A stretch of DNA of 14,362 nucleotides. Source: an uncultured Oscillospiraceae bacterium. Its GTDB lineage: Bacteria; Bacillota; Clostridia; Oscillospirales; Acutalibacteraceae. Below are positions 5,059-14,273 of this stretch, one piece after another (the first letter of the stretch is position 1; every line of letters starts with the position of its first letter). The DNA lies in the NCBI GenBank assembly GCA_900545655.1, contig UQZY01000042.1, positions 1 through 14,362 of the forward strand, in the 5' to 3' direction. A program made the position numbers and the translations under genes. Below the pieces are notes generated by a model, which saw only the letters and a program-made list of their open reading frames with translations, was not told the origin of the DNA and searched no databases.

Positions 5059-8000
5059 TTACGGCTGTGTGACTTTTATTTTGTGAATATTTTTTCCGTC
5101 GTCATACGTTGCCGTATACGACGGAATTGCGGCGGGGAGACGGGGTGTGACGGAGAGTACACCGAATTTTTCGTGTATGCCCAGCATATCCGTCACAACT
5201 GTTCTCCAGAGCCAGGCGGCAGACCCCGTGTACTGGGTCCAGCCGGCTCTGCCGGAATAACTCCCCGCCGCATAAACGTCGCCCGCAAGGGCGAACGGCT
5301 CGCCGAGGTAACGCTCTGCGACTTCTTCGGAAAAGTATTTGTTTACAGGATTTATGTCGCAGAGCATACGGTATGCTTCATCACAAAAGCCCTCTTTAAG
5401 GAGTGCCCCGGCGAGCCACACTGCCGCATGCGTATACTGGCCTCCGTTTTCTCTCGTACCGGGAGCATAAAAATTCACATATCCGGCTATTTTGTCCCTC
5501 GGGGTAAGCGGAGGCCAGAAGAGGCGTATGACTCCGTGCTTTGCGTCATAAAGCTTATCAATCGCGCAAGACAGTGCGCTCATACGCCTCTCTTTGTACG
5601 GCATGTGGCAAAAGGCCGCAAAAGACTGAGGCAGGCTGTCAATACCGTTCATACTTGTACCGTCGTCAAAAAAGGCGCGCAGATAGTATCCGTCCCTGTA
5701 TGCCACACGGTCAACACTCTCCCTCAGCTCATCTGCCTTTTTTGTAAGGTCTTTTGCAAATTTCTCGTCACCGACCGTCCTTGCGACACTCGCAAAGGAG
5801 TCGGCGACGAGCGCACAGAACATGCTTCCCCACACGCTCGTACCGTCTCCGTTTATGCCCACCCTCGAGTATCCGTCATTCCAGTCACAGCTTCCCATTT
5901 TTACAAGACCGTTCTCTCCGAGATTGATTCCCCGAAGCAGAGCACGTTTTCCATGTTCATAAAGGCTTGCCTTTTCCGTGCTTCTCTCAAAGTGCGCATA
6001 TCTTTCCGTTTCTCCCGGGCGCAGCTCCTCACCGCTCAGAAAATACGTCTCAAGCCTCAGGAACTTCGTGTCCCCGCTCTCTCTTGTATAGTGTGAAAGT
6101 GCCAGAGGAAACCAAAGCATATCGTCGCTGCACCTTGTTCGGATTCCGCGTATTCCACCGTCGCCTTTTTCAAAGCTATGCCACCAATGAAGCACATCAC
6201 CCTGTGCAAACTGTACACATGAACACCTTAAAATAATCTCCCGAAAAAGGCTCGGCTCTATGAGTGATATATTCATGGCATCCTGAAGCTGGTCGCGGAA
6301 TCCGAAAGCGCCGCCGCATTGATAAAAGCCCGTTCTGCCGAATATTCTGCTGTTTATAATCTGCAGCGGCAGCCATGTGTTTATCATCACATCAAGCGCC
6401 CTTTCCCCGGTAGACACCTTAAGTGCCGATTCATAGTGAGGTATTTCGGCACTGTAATCCGTACCGAAAAAAAGCGCGGCTTTTTCACTTTTCCCGAAGC
6501 TTAAGGAAAAGGTCAGAACGAAAACCTCATCCTCGGTAAGACTTATTTTCTTTCCGACAAATACGCAGTTTTCCGCAAACGGCATGGGACTCATAGTGTC
6601 AATCTGTCCCGAGAGCACGGACCTGAGATCAGTACTGTAAAAATCCACGGTATTGTCCGCAATGCCGAAAAACGCATATCCGCTGACGGGAGAGATGCCG
6701 TCTGCACAGATAAGAAGTCCGTTTTTGTATACCTCACACGTCATTCTACCCGAATTTTCACGCGTTTCTCCCAAAGCGGGCTCACTCAGATATCCTATTT
6801 TAAAATTTTCAATTCTCTCACCCGTGTTTTTCATCTCAACGCGTATTCGCTTCGTCATTCCTTTTTTTGGCACGAACACCGTCACACGAAACATACATTG
6901 CCCAACCTTTGCAAGATACTCCGCATATCCGTTGTAAAAGGTCACGGCAGCGCCCGAGATAAGGTCATAGTATTTTCCGTTCATGACAATTACAAGACGT
7001 TCTCCGTCATCTCGCTGCCATGAAAAGCCGTTGTGCTTCGTAAGCTTATTTTCCCTTGAATTGAACGCCCAGGTAAAGCCGAGACTGCCCGTTTCGACAA
7101 GCGTTCCGAAGCTGCGATTACAAAGCAAATGGCTCCAGAGAAGCTTTGTTTTACCCTTAACCGCAAAGCCGTCGGGAATAAAGTCCCCTCCCCGGGTTTC
7201 AAGCTCCGCCTCCCTTTTTGCTCTAATCCCCGTTGCAGGAACAAAGCGTTGAAGTACACCGTATTTTTTTCGCATTTCATTTCCCACAATGACACTCGCA
7301 CACGCCTTAAGCGCCATGGATTCCTCTTTCGTACATACGGCAAGGTCCACGGAAAAAAGATTCCCGAAGACGATACTGTCGGAGCTTCGAATTATACTCA
7401 TAACACCGTGACGTATCGGCGCTTCATAGCTTCCTCCTTCGTCAAAGCACATGACAAGATCAACATTTATTCCGTGCCGCTTCAAAGCCGAAACGATACT
7501 CACATACGTGCCCGCGCGCTCAAGATCCGCCGAGCCGTTGAGCTCCAGAAGTACAATCGGGTTGTCCCCTGACACTCCGAATTTCCAAAGGGCCTTTTTG
7601 TCACAGGTGTTGCACTTTATATACTCCTCCTGCTCGGGAGAAAACTCCGCGTGGCAAAGCACAGGCACAAGGAGTTCCTCACAGAGGAGCTTTTTCGCAG
7701 GCTCCTTCAAAAAGAGACACGGTGAAAAATACACCTCACCGTCCGAATTTTCAAAATCGGCACGGGCACATGAAAGAGCATAGACACTTTCCTTTTCATC
7801 ACTGCCCGCTCCCAGGAAGAAAACACTCTTTTCACTTTTACCGGGACTTAAATCAATACTTATTTCAAAAGCCATACACGGATCAGGCACACCGTTTCCG
7901 GACGATTCATCACTTTTTATTTCATCAAAGGCTTTGAAACCGGCATTCCCGAAGGGTCTGCCTCTGAAAAACTCCGTGTTGGAGGTAAGAACCCTTACAT

Positions 8001-11000
8001 CGTCATCGTGAAGCAAGCCGCCGCACAGCGAGATTTCTCCGCCCTGAGTGTCATTCTTTGTCACCACCGCACATTTTTCTTCCGTATATACCCTATCGGT
8101 CATAAAAAGCTTTGTAAAGGCAGGGTGAGACATTCCGGACTTTTTATCCGAGAGAAACGGATTTACCCACACATAAAGCTTCACCCTCTTATGGTGTCCC
8201 GTCATATTTTTTACACGAAGCACATGAGTTTCCCCGCAAAGCCTCGGATGAGTGCCGGTTGTATGCGTAAAAACAATTCCCTTATACCTCGCGACAAACG
8301 TCACGCAGGTATCTCTGTATATAACCTTTGAGGGCGTCAGCGGCAATGGTTTCTTTGTCCCGACGTCTCCCGCGAAAATACGTACCCCGGCATATTCGTC
8401 GAAGCTGCTTTCGGGCGGCACGGTCATATCAAGACCCCTGTAAAAGCTTCTTGTGATACCGTTTGAGAAAACCGTCTGCGTCCACTCGCCGTTCGTGAAA
8501 ACACGACCGGAATTTGCAAAAGATCCGCCGTCTTCAATTCGCTTTACATCACCCTTGATACGCTCCGGTTTTTTCTGCTCCGGCACAAGCTCAACGTCAC
8601 GAAAGACGGAAACACGTCTCGGAAATTCCTCCATGAGAAAATGTGCCGCACCCGCCATTGAAAAATCCAACATGAATCTCTTTTGCATGACGCCGTTGAA
8701 TGCGGCATTAGACAAGCTTATAAGGCTCATCCCGACGTGGTGAGCCATATAGCTTCGTACCGCCATATAATCCTGCTCTCCGGTCCTGTTCTGTGTAAAA
8801 TCCACCGCCTCATAAAATCCGTATTTACCCTCCATGCCCATACCGGAAAGCTTTTCGAGATTTGAAAACGCCGACTTCGGGTCCAGTGGCAGCAGTAAAA
8901 ACGAGGAATAAGAAGACACGACGAGATCCCGGTCAAGACCCGGCTTTAAGGCAAGCTTTTGAGCACCGTGAGCCTTGTATTGATAATTTAATTCTCTGTC
9001 AAACGAATAAAATCCGCTTTCGGACATACCAAACGGTATCCCCATACCGTCCGCACGCTTTTTCTGGCAGTATTCACAGTATCTCAAAGCGTGCTCCGAC
9101 ATGGAGCCTTCATACACCGGCAAAAGAAGATGCGGCAGAAAAAACTCAAACATCGTTCCCGTCCACGAAAGAGGACCGACATGTCTCCCGCTCCTTGACA
9201 TGATTCTGGAAAGACTTTCCATATGCTTTTTCGGCACTATTCTTTTTGCTACGGCATAGTAGCCAGTCATTCTCGCCTCACTCATAAGAAGGTCATAATA
9301 CGACTTTGAAAATGTGCCGTCGCTGACGGAATATCCTATATGAAAAAGCTGCGCCTCCCTGTCATAAAGAAAACCGAGCTCCGTTTCTTCAATTATCTTT
9401 TCTATTCTGAGCCTTAAGCCTTCAAGCCTTAAGCTTAAGTGGCTTTCCCCTCCTTGCCCGTATTCACGCAAGCCCTCTTTAAGTGCAGTCAGCATACAGA
9501 GAAAATTTCCGCTGTCAACGGTGGAGATATACTCAGGCTTCAGTACGGCAAGTGTTTTTGTGTCATACCAGTTATACAGATTTCCGCGATATTTTTTTAG
9601 TCGTTCTACCGTATCCACGGTGCTTTCGAGCCTCTCACACAGCTCATCTCTGCTGATAAATCCGAAATCACATGCCGCAAGAACACAAAGCATATAAAGA
9701 CCCGTATTGGTCGGCGATGTACGGTGTGCTACACGGTATACAGGTGTTTCCTGCATATTGTCCGGCGGAAGATAATTGTCGGTTTTTCCGACAAAGCTTT
9801 CATAATAATGCCACGTATCCCTTGCATATTCGTAAAGCTTTTTTTCATCGGAAAAGCCGATATTTTCATGCCCTGAAGCAGGTTGTGCCGTAAAGCGGGA
9901 AAAGAAAATGTTCATTACAAAGAACGCACCGAATAGCTTTGCCATGCCGGGGAGAAGAAGCAAAATAATTCCGGCAAGCGTTCCCGGAAAAAGAAAAAGA
10001 ATATTTTTCCTTAAGGTCTTATCACTCAGGGCCTCCGAGCCAGCGGCAGTCGTCCACGAAAGCATATTTTTATGTGTTATGAACCTGCGGACAAGCGCCT
10101 TTATCGCAGCACGAAGGCAGACAAAGGCTCGCTGACCGAGAAGAAAAATCTCATAGGGTCCGTCCAGCGACAAAATTACTATTACACATGACAGGACAGA
10201 TGTTCGAAAAAAAGAAGTCGGATTTAAGCCGTAAACAATGCTTCCGGTAAAAAGCGTTACAAGCTGAAGTACGGGGGTTACGGCTCTCCTGATATTTTCA
10301 AGCAGCTTGTACCTTGACACAGGAGAAAGCCTTACTGTGCTTTGACCGTCTTTTTCCGTTCTGTCAAAAACAAGTGCGATATTTTGTATATCTCCGCGAA
10401 TCCACCTGTCGAGCCGCTTAAAATAAGATATCTCTGTCTTCGGAAAGCCCTCGGCAATTTCCGTATCAGAGACGAATTTTGTCACGAGTATTTCACCCTC
10501 GGGTATGTCATGACTGAGGACAGTTTCCTCTTTAAAAACTCCGGTGAGTTTCTCATGTAAAAGGCGTGAATTGACAAGACCCTTTCCGCAAAACACGGAG
10601 CTTCCGGTATAGTCCTGATAAAGTTCCTTAAGTGTCCCGCTGTAAGAGCTTACACCACCGTTTCCCGAAAAATATTTCGTAAAACGAGTCGTTCCGCAAA
10701 CGGACTGCTTTGTCCTTACCACCGGCGAGAACACACCGTATCTTTTCCTGTTCACGGGATGAACAGCACATGCGATAAGCTCCGTAAGGGAATCAAAGGG
10801 CAGATCTGTGTCACTGTCCAGAATCATAAAAAATTCGGTATCCTCAAGATTTTTCACGGTGCCGTATACCCCGACAAAGTCCGCGCATCCCTCATAAATA
10901 AACCTTGTAAAATCCTCTATGGCTCCGCGTTTTCTCTCGCGTCCGGTAAACTCACCCTGTGTTTTTGAATACGACCTTTTTCTTACAAGGCCCGTAAAAT

Positions 11001-12117
11001 GATTTCCGTACTCATTGTTAAGATCCTCTATAAATTCACCGAAATCGGATAACTTATCGTCATCCTCGCAAAGAGCTTCCTGCTTTGCGGAATTAAAGTC
11101 GGCAAGTATGCATATACTTATGTTTTCATCGGCTTTTTCGTCATACTCATACGAGCTGCATATTCCTTTGAGATGCTCCTTAAAGGAAGGAAACTCGTTT
11201 CTGTGTGGAATAAGGGTTGGAATTACGATTATAACCTTTGCCTCTTTTACACTTTTGTCATCCTTCTTCATTCTGAGAACCGGTGCTGCCCTTACACTTT
11301 TTCTCTCAAGGATGCTTACCGCCTTATAAACAAACGCCCACAGGGGCAGAAATGCCACTGTGGCAAGGGCGGCGGAGCCGGAGATTAAAAATACGCAGAG
11401 ACAGAGAACCGCAGTCACAAGCAGCTTCAGGAAAACAAACAGCTTTCCTCGTATCAGGTTATCGGAGTCAAACCCGAGATATTCGCCGATATGTTTGTTT
11501 TCCTTTTTTGCAAGGCAGAGACACCGCTCCAGATATTCCGTTTCCCCGACATGCTCCTGCCTTGCAAGCTCTGCTATCCGGCTTCTGTACTCTGCGCGTG
11601 TACCCGCGGTCATACGCGGATACACACCGCCCGGCTCCGCCGTAAGCCCCGGGGTCAGGGGGCTTATCTCCTCAGAAAGCTTATGGGCATCAAGGTTTCG
11701 TAAAGCACGAAGTTCTACGGTCGCATATGAAATTTTTTCACGGTTCCTTTCACAGTCCCCGCCTTTTATACTCTCAAATATTTCACGGAGCAATCGTTTC
11801 CTGTAAAATACAGGAAACGCGTCAATTTCGCAGGTACTTAAAGTACTGTTTTTCAGTTTTTCCGTAACAGCTCCGTCTGAAATGCTTCTTTTTTTCTCTA
11901 CGATTTCCGAGCATATCTCATGAAGTCTTTTTCCTTTTTCACAGAGGTGCGACGGCTTTATACGGCGCATTTCTTCCCTTGTCCACCTTGCCTCGCTCTC
12001 ATAGAGATAATAGTTGTCGCACAACCATTCGTACACACCGGTCTGCGGCGTCTGCGACTGCTTACATCGCCTGTATATTTTCCTTGTTTTACGCATATTT
12101 TCCGAAAGCTTTGACAA
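5059..12117 (-). CDS. cgs: Cyclic beta-1,2-glucan synthase-like protein (GT84-GH189-GH94)
   Basis: A 2352-residue protein resembling NdvB/ChvB/Cgs, which build beta-1,2-glucan from UDP-glucose, cyclise it, and set chain length by phosphorolysis. Domains in order: helical soluble N-terminus (1-220); two membrane segments (about 226-247 and 251-270); GT84 glycosyltransferase (about 295-590) with DSDTD (434-438), SHDIPEG (535-541) and RxxRW ending at Trp572; three or four more hydrophobic segments (614-740); GH189-like cyclisation domain (about 770-1160) with Glu1033 in MSES and Glu1103 in GFYEAVDFT; a beta-sandwich (about 1200-1440); an unassigned alpha/beta stretch (1490-1630); a second sandwich (1670-1890); and a GH94 (alpha/alpha)6 domain (1900-2352) with SCDWND, whose Asp2081 aligns with the GH94 catalytic Asp. 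The membrane pattern puts all catalytic domains on the cytoplasmic side, as described for Brucella Cgs. It is about 500 residues shorter than proteobacterial Cgs, uses a TTG start, and has no exporter gene nearby. The polymer is inferred from family; a related linear or branched beta-glucan is possible. Confidence 0.88.
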   Translation of the reverse strand: MSKLSENMRKTRKIYRRCKQSQTPQTGVYEWLCDNYYLYESEARWTREEMRRIKPSHLCEKGKRLHEICSEIVEKKRSISDGAVTEKLKNSTLSTCEIDAFPVFYRKRLLREIFESIKGGDCERNREKISYATVELRALRNLDAHKLSEEISPLTPGLTAEPGGVYPRMTAGTRAEYRSRIAELARQEHVGETEYLERCLCLAKKENKHIGEYLGFDSDNLIRGKLFVFLKLLVTAVLCLCVFLISGSAALATVAFLPLWAFVYKAVSILERKSVRAAPVLRMKKDDKSVKEAKVIIVIPTLIPHRNEFPSFKEHLKGICSSYEYDEKADENISICILADFNSAKQEALCEDDDKLSDFGEFIEDLNNEYGNHFTGLVRKRSYSKTQGEFTGRERKRGAIEDFTRFIYEGCADFVGVYGTVKNLEDTEFFMILDSDTDLPFDSLTELIACAVHPVNRKRYGVFSPVVRTKQSVCGTTRFTKYFSGNGGVSSYSGTLKELYQDYTGSSVFCGKGLVNSRLLHEKLTGVFKEETVLSHDIPEGEILVTKFVSDTEIAEGFPKTEISYFKRLDRWIRGDIQNIALVFDRTEKDGQSTVRLSPVSRYKLLENIRRAVTPVLQLVTLFTGSIVYGLNPTSFFRTSVLSCVIVILSLDGPYEIFLLGQRAFVCLRAAIKALVRRFITHKNMLSWTTAAGSEALSDKTLRKNILFLFPGTLAGIILLLLPGMAKLFGAFFVMNIFFSRFTAQPASGHENIGFSDEKKLYEYARDTWHYYESFVGKTDNYLPPDNMQETPVYRVAHRTSPTNTGLYMLCVLAACDFGFISRDELCERLESTVDTVERLKKYRGNLYNWYDTKTLAVLKPEYISTVDSGNFLCMLTALKEGLREYGQGGESHLSLRLEGLRLRIEKIIEETELGFLYDREAQLFHIGYSVSDGTFSKSYYDLLMSEARMTGYYAVAKRIVPKKHMESLSRIMSRSGRHVGPLSWTGTMFEFFLPHLLLPVYEGSMSEHALRYCEYCQKKRADGMGIPFGMSESGFYSFDRELNYQYKAHGAQKLALKPGLDRDLVVSSYSSFLLLPLDPKSAFSNLEKLSGMGMEGKYGFYEAVDFTQNRTGEQDYMAVRSYMAHHVGMSLISLSNAAFNGVMQKRFMLDFSMAGAAHFLMEEFPRRVSVFRDVELVPEQKKPERIKGDVKRIEDGGSFANSGRVFTNGEWTQTVFSNGITRSFYRGLDMTVPPESSFDEYAGVRIFAGDVGTKKPLPLTPSKVIYRDTCVTFVARYKGIVFTHTTGTHPRLCGETHVLRVKNMTGHHKRVKLYVWVNPFLSDKKSGMSHPAFTKLFMTDRVYTEEKCAVVTKNDTQGGEISLCGGLLHDDDVRVLTSNTEFFRGRPFGNAGFKAFDEIKSDESSGNGVPDPCMAFEISIDLSPGKSEKSVFFLGAGSDEKESVYALSCARADFENSDGEVYFSPCLFLKEPAKKLLCEELLVPVLCHAEFSPEQEEYIKCNTCDKKALWKFGVSGDNPIVLLELNGSADLERAGTYVSIVSALKRHGINVDLVMCFDEGGSYEAPIRHGVMSIIRSSDSIVFGNLFSVDLAVCTKEESMALKACASVIVGNEMRKKYGVLQRFVPATGIRAKREAELETRGGDFIPDGFAVKGKTKLLWSHLLCNRSFGTLVETGSLGFTWAFNSRENKLTKHNGFSWQRDDGERLVIVMNGKYYDLISGAAVTFYNGYAEYLAKVGQCMFRVTVFVPKKGMTKRIRVEMKNTGERIENFKIGYLSEPALGETRENSGRMTCEVYKNGLLICADGISPVSGYAFFGIADNTVDFYSTDLRSVLSGQIDTMSPMPFAENCVFVGKKISLTEDEVFVLTFSLSFGKSEKAALFFGTDYSAEIPHYESALKVSTGERALDVMINTWLPLQIINSRIFGRTGFYQCGGAFGFRDQLQDAMNISLIEPSLFREIILRCSCVQFAQGDVLHWWHSFEKGDGGIRGIRTRCSDDMLWFPLALSHYTRESGDTKFLRLETYFLSGEELRPGETERYAHFERSTEKASLYEHGKRALLRGINLGENGLVKMGSCDWNDGYSRVGINGDGTSVWGSMFCALVADSFASVARTVGDEKFAKDLTKKADELRESVDRVAYRDGYYLRAFFDDGTSMNGIDSLPQSFAAFCHMPYKERRMSALSCAIDKLYDAKHGVIRLFWPPLTPRDKIAGYVNFYAPGTRENGGQYTHAAVWLAGALLKEGFCDEAYRMLCDINPVNKYFSEEVAERYLGEPFALAGDVYAAGSYSGRAGWTQYTGSAAWLWRTVVTDMLGIHEKFGVLSVTPRLPAAIPSYTATYDDGKNIHKIKVTQP

Positions 12118-12125
12118 AATTCACG

Positions 12126-12133
12126 CCACCCTT
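12126..12133 (-). promoter_or_regulatory. Ribosome binding site supporting the TTG start of the glucan synthase
   Basis: Minus-strand AAGGGTGG lies 8 bases before TTG at 12117. The next in-frame ATG (12096, residue 8) has only CGGAAA upstream, a much poorer site. The TTG start is therefore preferred, though the choice affects only seven residues. Confidence 0.55.
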
Positions 12134-12162
12134 CCACATTCGTTTTTATTCTGTCCTTTTAA

Positions 12163-12191
12163 TTGACAGTTATCCCTTCCTTTGTTATCAT
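12163..12191 (+). promoter_or_regulatory. Near-consensus sigma-A promoter of yhaM-prmA
   Basis: TTGACA (12163-12168) matches the -35 consensus exactly and is 17 bases from TATCAT (12186-12191), one mismatch from the -10 consensus. Transcription should begin near 12198, leaving a leader of only about 17 bases that contains the AGAGGTGA ribosome binding site. The spacing and the TATCAT element are the same as in the rplU promoter. No comparably clear minus-strand promoter for the glucan synthase is visible in this 97-bp divergent gap. Confidence 0.85.
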
Positions 12192-12214
12192 TTTCAGCAG
12201 AGGTGACATAAGTT

Positions 12215-13201
12215 ATGAATTTTAAATCGCTCCCTAATGACAAAGTCGAGTGCTTTGCATTGGTAAAAAAAGCAGAGGTAAAAACCTCAACAAAGGGAGG
12301 CAAATACCTGGATATCATCCTTTCCGACAAGGACGGAGAAATAAACGGAAAGTACTGGGACTACGTTGACGGCACAACACCGGACTTTCCTCAGAACTCG
12401 GTTGTAAAGGTTCGCGGCACACTTAATGACTTCAAAGGAACCACACAGCTCCGCATCGAACTCATACGTGCAATCGTTCCGACAGACTGCATTGACGTTG
12501 AGGATCTTGTACGTACCGCAGAGTACAGATGTGAGGATATGTTTGCCGAGATATGTACCATGTTCTGCAGATTCAAGGATGAGGATCTCAAAAACATCTG
12601 TCTTAAGGTATACGAGGACAACCGTAAAAAGCTTCTTTACTTTCCTGCCGCAGTAAAACTCCACCACGCTATGCGCGGCGGACTCCTTTACCATACTCTT
12701 TCGATAATGAAGACGGCGGATGCCGTTTGCAGTGTGTATCCCCTTGTAGACAGGGACCTCCTTCTCGCGGGAGCAAGCCTGCACGATATCGGAAAAACCG
12801 TGGAAATGGACGCAAACTCCTTAGGTCTTGCAAGTGAATACACCGTAGACGGAAACCTTATAGGACACTTAGTACGCGGTGCAATGATGGTCAGAAAGTG
12901 CGGAGAAGAAATAGGAACGCCTGATGAAAAGATACGTCTCCTTGAGCACATGCTCCTCTCTCACCACGGAAGCCCGGAATTCGGCTCTGCGGTAAGACCC
13001 ATGTTTACCGAAGCAATGATTCTTTCTGCGCTGGATGAGCTTGACGCAAAGATATACGAATTTTCTGAGATAACCGGAGAGATTGACGCCGGCACCTTCA
13101 GCGGACGTCAATGGGCTCTTGACGACATAAAGGTATACAATCACGGACGAACGGAAATAAAGCCGAAGGCTGAACTGTTAAGTGAGGACGCAGATGAGTA
13201 A
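12215..13201 (+). CDS. yhaM: 3'-5' exoribonuclease YhaM family protein
   Basis: A 328-residue protein with an N-terminal OB-fold nucleic-acid-binding domain (about residues 10-90, containing YLDIILSDKDGEINGKYWD) and a C-terminal HD domain. The metal-binding HD signature residues are visible: His160 in LLYHT, the HD pair at 190-191 in SLHDIGK, His218 in IGHL and the HH at 250-251 in LSHHG. YhaM proteins trim or degrade RNA from the 3' end in Firmicutes; B. subtilis YhaM is of similar length (about 314 residues). The ATG is preceded by AGAGGTGA with about 8 bases spacing. The stop overlaps the start of prmA (ATGAGTAA arrangement), indicating translational coupling. Cytoplasmic, no membrane segments. 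Confidence 0.93.
   Translation: MNFKSLPNDKVECFALVKKAEVKTSTKGGKYLDIILSDKDGEINGKYWDYVDGTTPDFPQNSVVKVRGTLNDFKGTTQLRIELIRAIVPTDCIDVEDLVRTAEYRCEDMFAEICTMFCRFKDEDLKNICLKVYEDNRKKLLYFPAAVKLHHAMRGGLLYHTLSIMKTADAVCSVYPLVDRDLLLAGASLHDIGKTVEMDANSLGLASEYTVDGNLIGHLVRGAMMVRKCGEEIGTPDEKIRLLEHMLLSHHGSPEFGSAVRPMFTEAMILSALDELDAKIYEFSEITGEIDAGTFSGRQWALDDIKVYNHGRTEIKPKAELLSEDADE
13181..13188 (+). promoter_or_regulatory. Ribosome binding site setting the prmA start
   Basis: AGTGAGGA lies 5 bases before ATG at 13194, inside the last codons of yhaM. An in-frame GTG at 13182 is part of this same site and has no suitable site of its own, so the ATG at 13194 is chosen. Confidence 0.7.
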
Positions 13202-14168
13202 TACAACCGCAAATGAAGAAAACAACGCATATATCGACTTCGGCGGCGACACCGCATGGACAGAGATAAAAATAAAACTCCCGGCAGACTCACTTGAGCT
13301 CGCCGAGAGTATTGCAGGCATGACTGTTCCATACGGTTTTTACGTCGAGGATTACAGAACTCTTGAGGAAGAGACTATGGAGATTGCCCATATCGACCTT
13401 ATAGATGAGGATCTTCTCAAAAAAGACAGAGATATCGGGTATATACATATATATCTTGAGCCGGAGATGAATCCTGCCGAGGCTGTCGCTTTTTTAAAGG
13501 ATCGTCTTGACGCGTCCGGAATAAAATACGAAACGGAAATACTGATCTGTGAAAAAGAGGACTGGCAAAACAACTGGAAAAAATATGTTGAGCCTATGGA
13601 AATAGGTGATAGGCTTCTCATCATGCCCGACATCTCAAAACGTGTAGTTGACACGGATCGCAGGGTTCTGTATATCGAGCCCGGTCTTGCGTTCGGAACA
13701 GGAACACACGACACCACAAAACTCTGTCTCAGCGCTCTCTCGGAGCGTATCCTCGGAGGCGAGTCTGTTCTCGACCTCGGGTGCGGAAGCGGCATACTCG
13801 CGCTCTCAGCCCTTCTTCTCGGTGCATCCGAGGCGGAAGGCGTCGACATAAGTGATATCGCGGCAAAAACAGCAACCGAAAACGGAATTCTCAACGGCTT
13901 CACCGAGCCGCAGTACAAAATCCACTGCGGAGACATGACAGAAAAAATCACGGGCACGTATGACATAGTTGTTGCAAACATAGTTGCGGACATAATCATT
14001 CTTTTCTGCCAAAATGCCCGCCGGTTTATGAAGCCCGACGGTATCTTCATAGTAAGCGGTATAATCGAGACACGTGAAGAAGATGTCACCGCCGCCTTCA
14101 ACGAATACGGCTTCACCGTTGTTGAGCGTAAAGAGAGCAACGGGTGGCTATGCTTTGTTCTTAAATAA
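13194..14168 (+). CDS. prmA: Ribosomal protein L11 methyltransferase
   Basis: PrmA trimethylates ribosomal protein L11 using S-adenosylmethionine. The 324-residue protein has the N-terminal L11-recognition domain, the family linker EDWQNNWKKYVEP (residues 122-134), then EPGLAFGTGTHDTT (162-175), the SAM-binding loop LDLGCGSG (193-200), the acidic GVDIS strand (216-220) and DIVVANIVADI (257-267) in the active-site region. Length is near the family norm of about 300. The start overlaps the yhaM stop by 8 bases. In many Firmicutes prmA sits next to dnaJ or the 16S rRNA methyltransferase gene rsmE; here it is the second gene of a two-gene unit with yhaM and is followed by a terminator. Confidence 0.96.
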   Translation: MSNTTANEENNAYIDFGGDTAWTEIKIKLPADSLELAESIAGMTVPYGFYVEDYRTLEEETMEIAHIDLIDEDLLKKDRDIGYIHIYLEPEMNPAEAVAFLKDRLDASGIKYETEILICEKEDWQNNWKKYVEPMEIGDRLLIMPDISKRVVDTDRRVLYIEPGLAFGTGTHDTTKLCLSALSERILGGESVLDLGCGSGILALSALLLGASEAEGVDISDIAAKTATENGILNGFTEPQYKIHCGDMTEKITGTYDIVVANIVADIIILFCQNARRFMKPDGIFIVSGIIETREEDVTAAFNEYGFTVVERKESNGWLCFVLK

Positions 14169-14190
14169 AATCTTATATTTAATATATAGT

Positions 14191-14224
14191 CAGCTGATGA
14201 CATTCCGTCATCAGCTGCTTTTTT
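14191..14224 (+). terminator. Intrinsic terminator of yhaM-prmA
   Basis: CAGCTGATGAC (14191-14201) and GTCATCAGCTG (14207-14217) form an 11-bp perfect stem with a 5-base loop, followed after one C by six T residues (14219-14224). It starts 22 bases after the prmA stop. Confidence 0.92.
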
Positions 14225-14273
14225 GTATACTTTCCACAAAATGACAATCAACTTTTTAGAAAATGACATGAAA

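Noticed and set aside
5050..6096. A 348-codon open frame on the plus strand, opposite the end of the glucan synthase gene.
   Set aside because: It lies antisense to the conserved GH94 domain, is rich in Arg, Cys and His as expected of a mirror frame, resembles no family I know, and has no visible ribosome binding site.
9405..9435. Short repeated CCTTAAG/CTTAAG strings within the glucan synthase gene.
   Set aside because: They encode a Leu/Arg-rich helix in frame and look like chance codon repetition rather than a DNA element.
12151..12169. Inverted repeat CTGTC/GACAG overlapping the -35 of the yhaM promoter.
   Set aside because: Only 5 bp with a 9-base spacer; part of it is the -35 hexamer itself, so it is likely coincidental.
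13352..14269. A 305-codon open frame on the minus strand, opposite prmA.
   Set aside because: Ser/Arg/Ile-rich mirror frame of a secure conserved gene, and it runs through the prmA terminator hairpin, so it is not a plausible gene.
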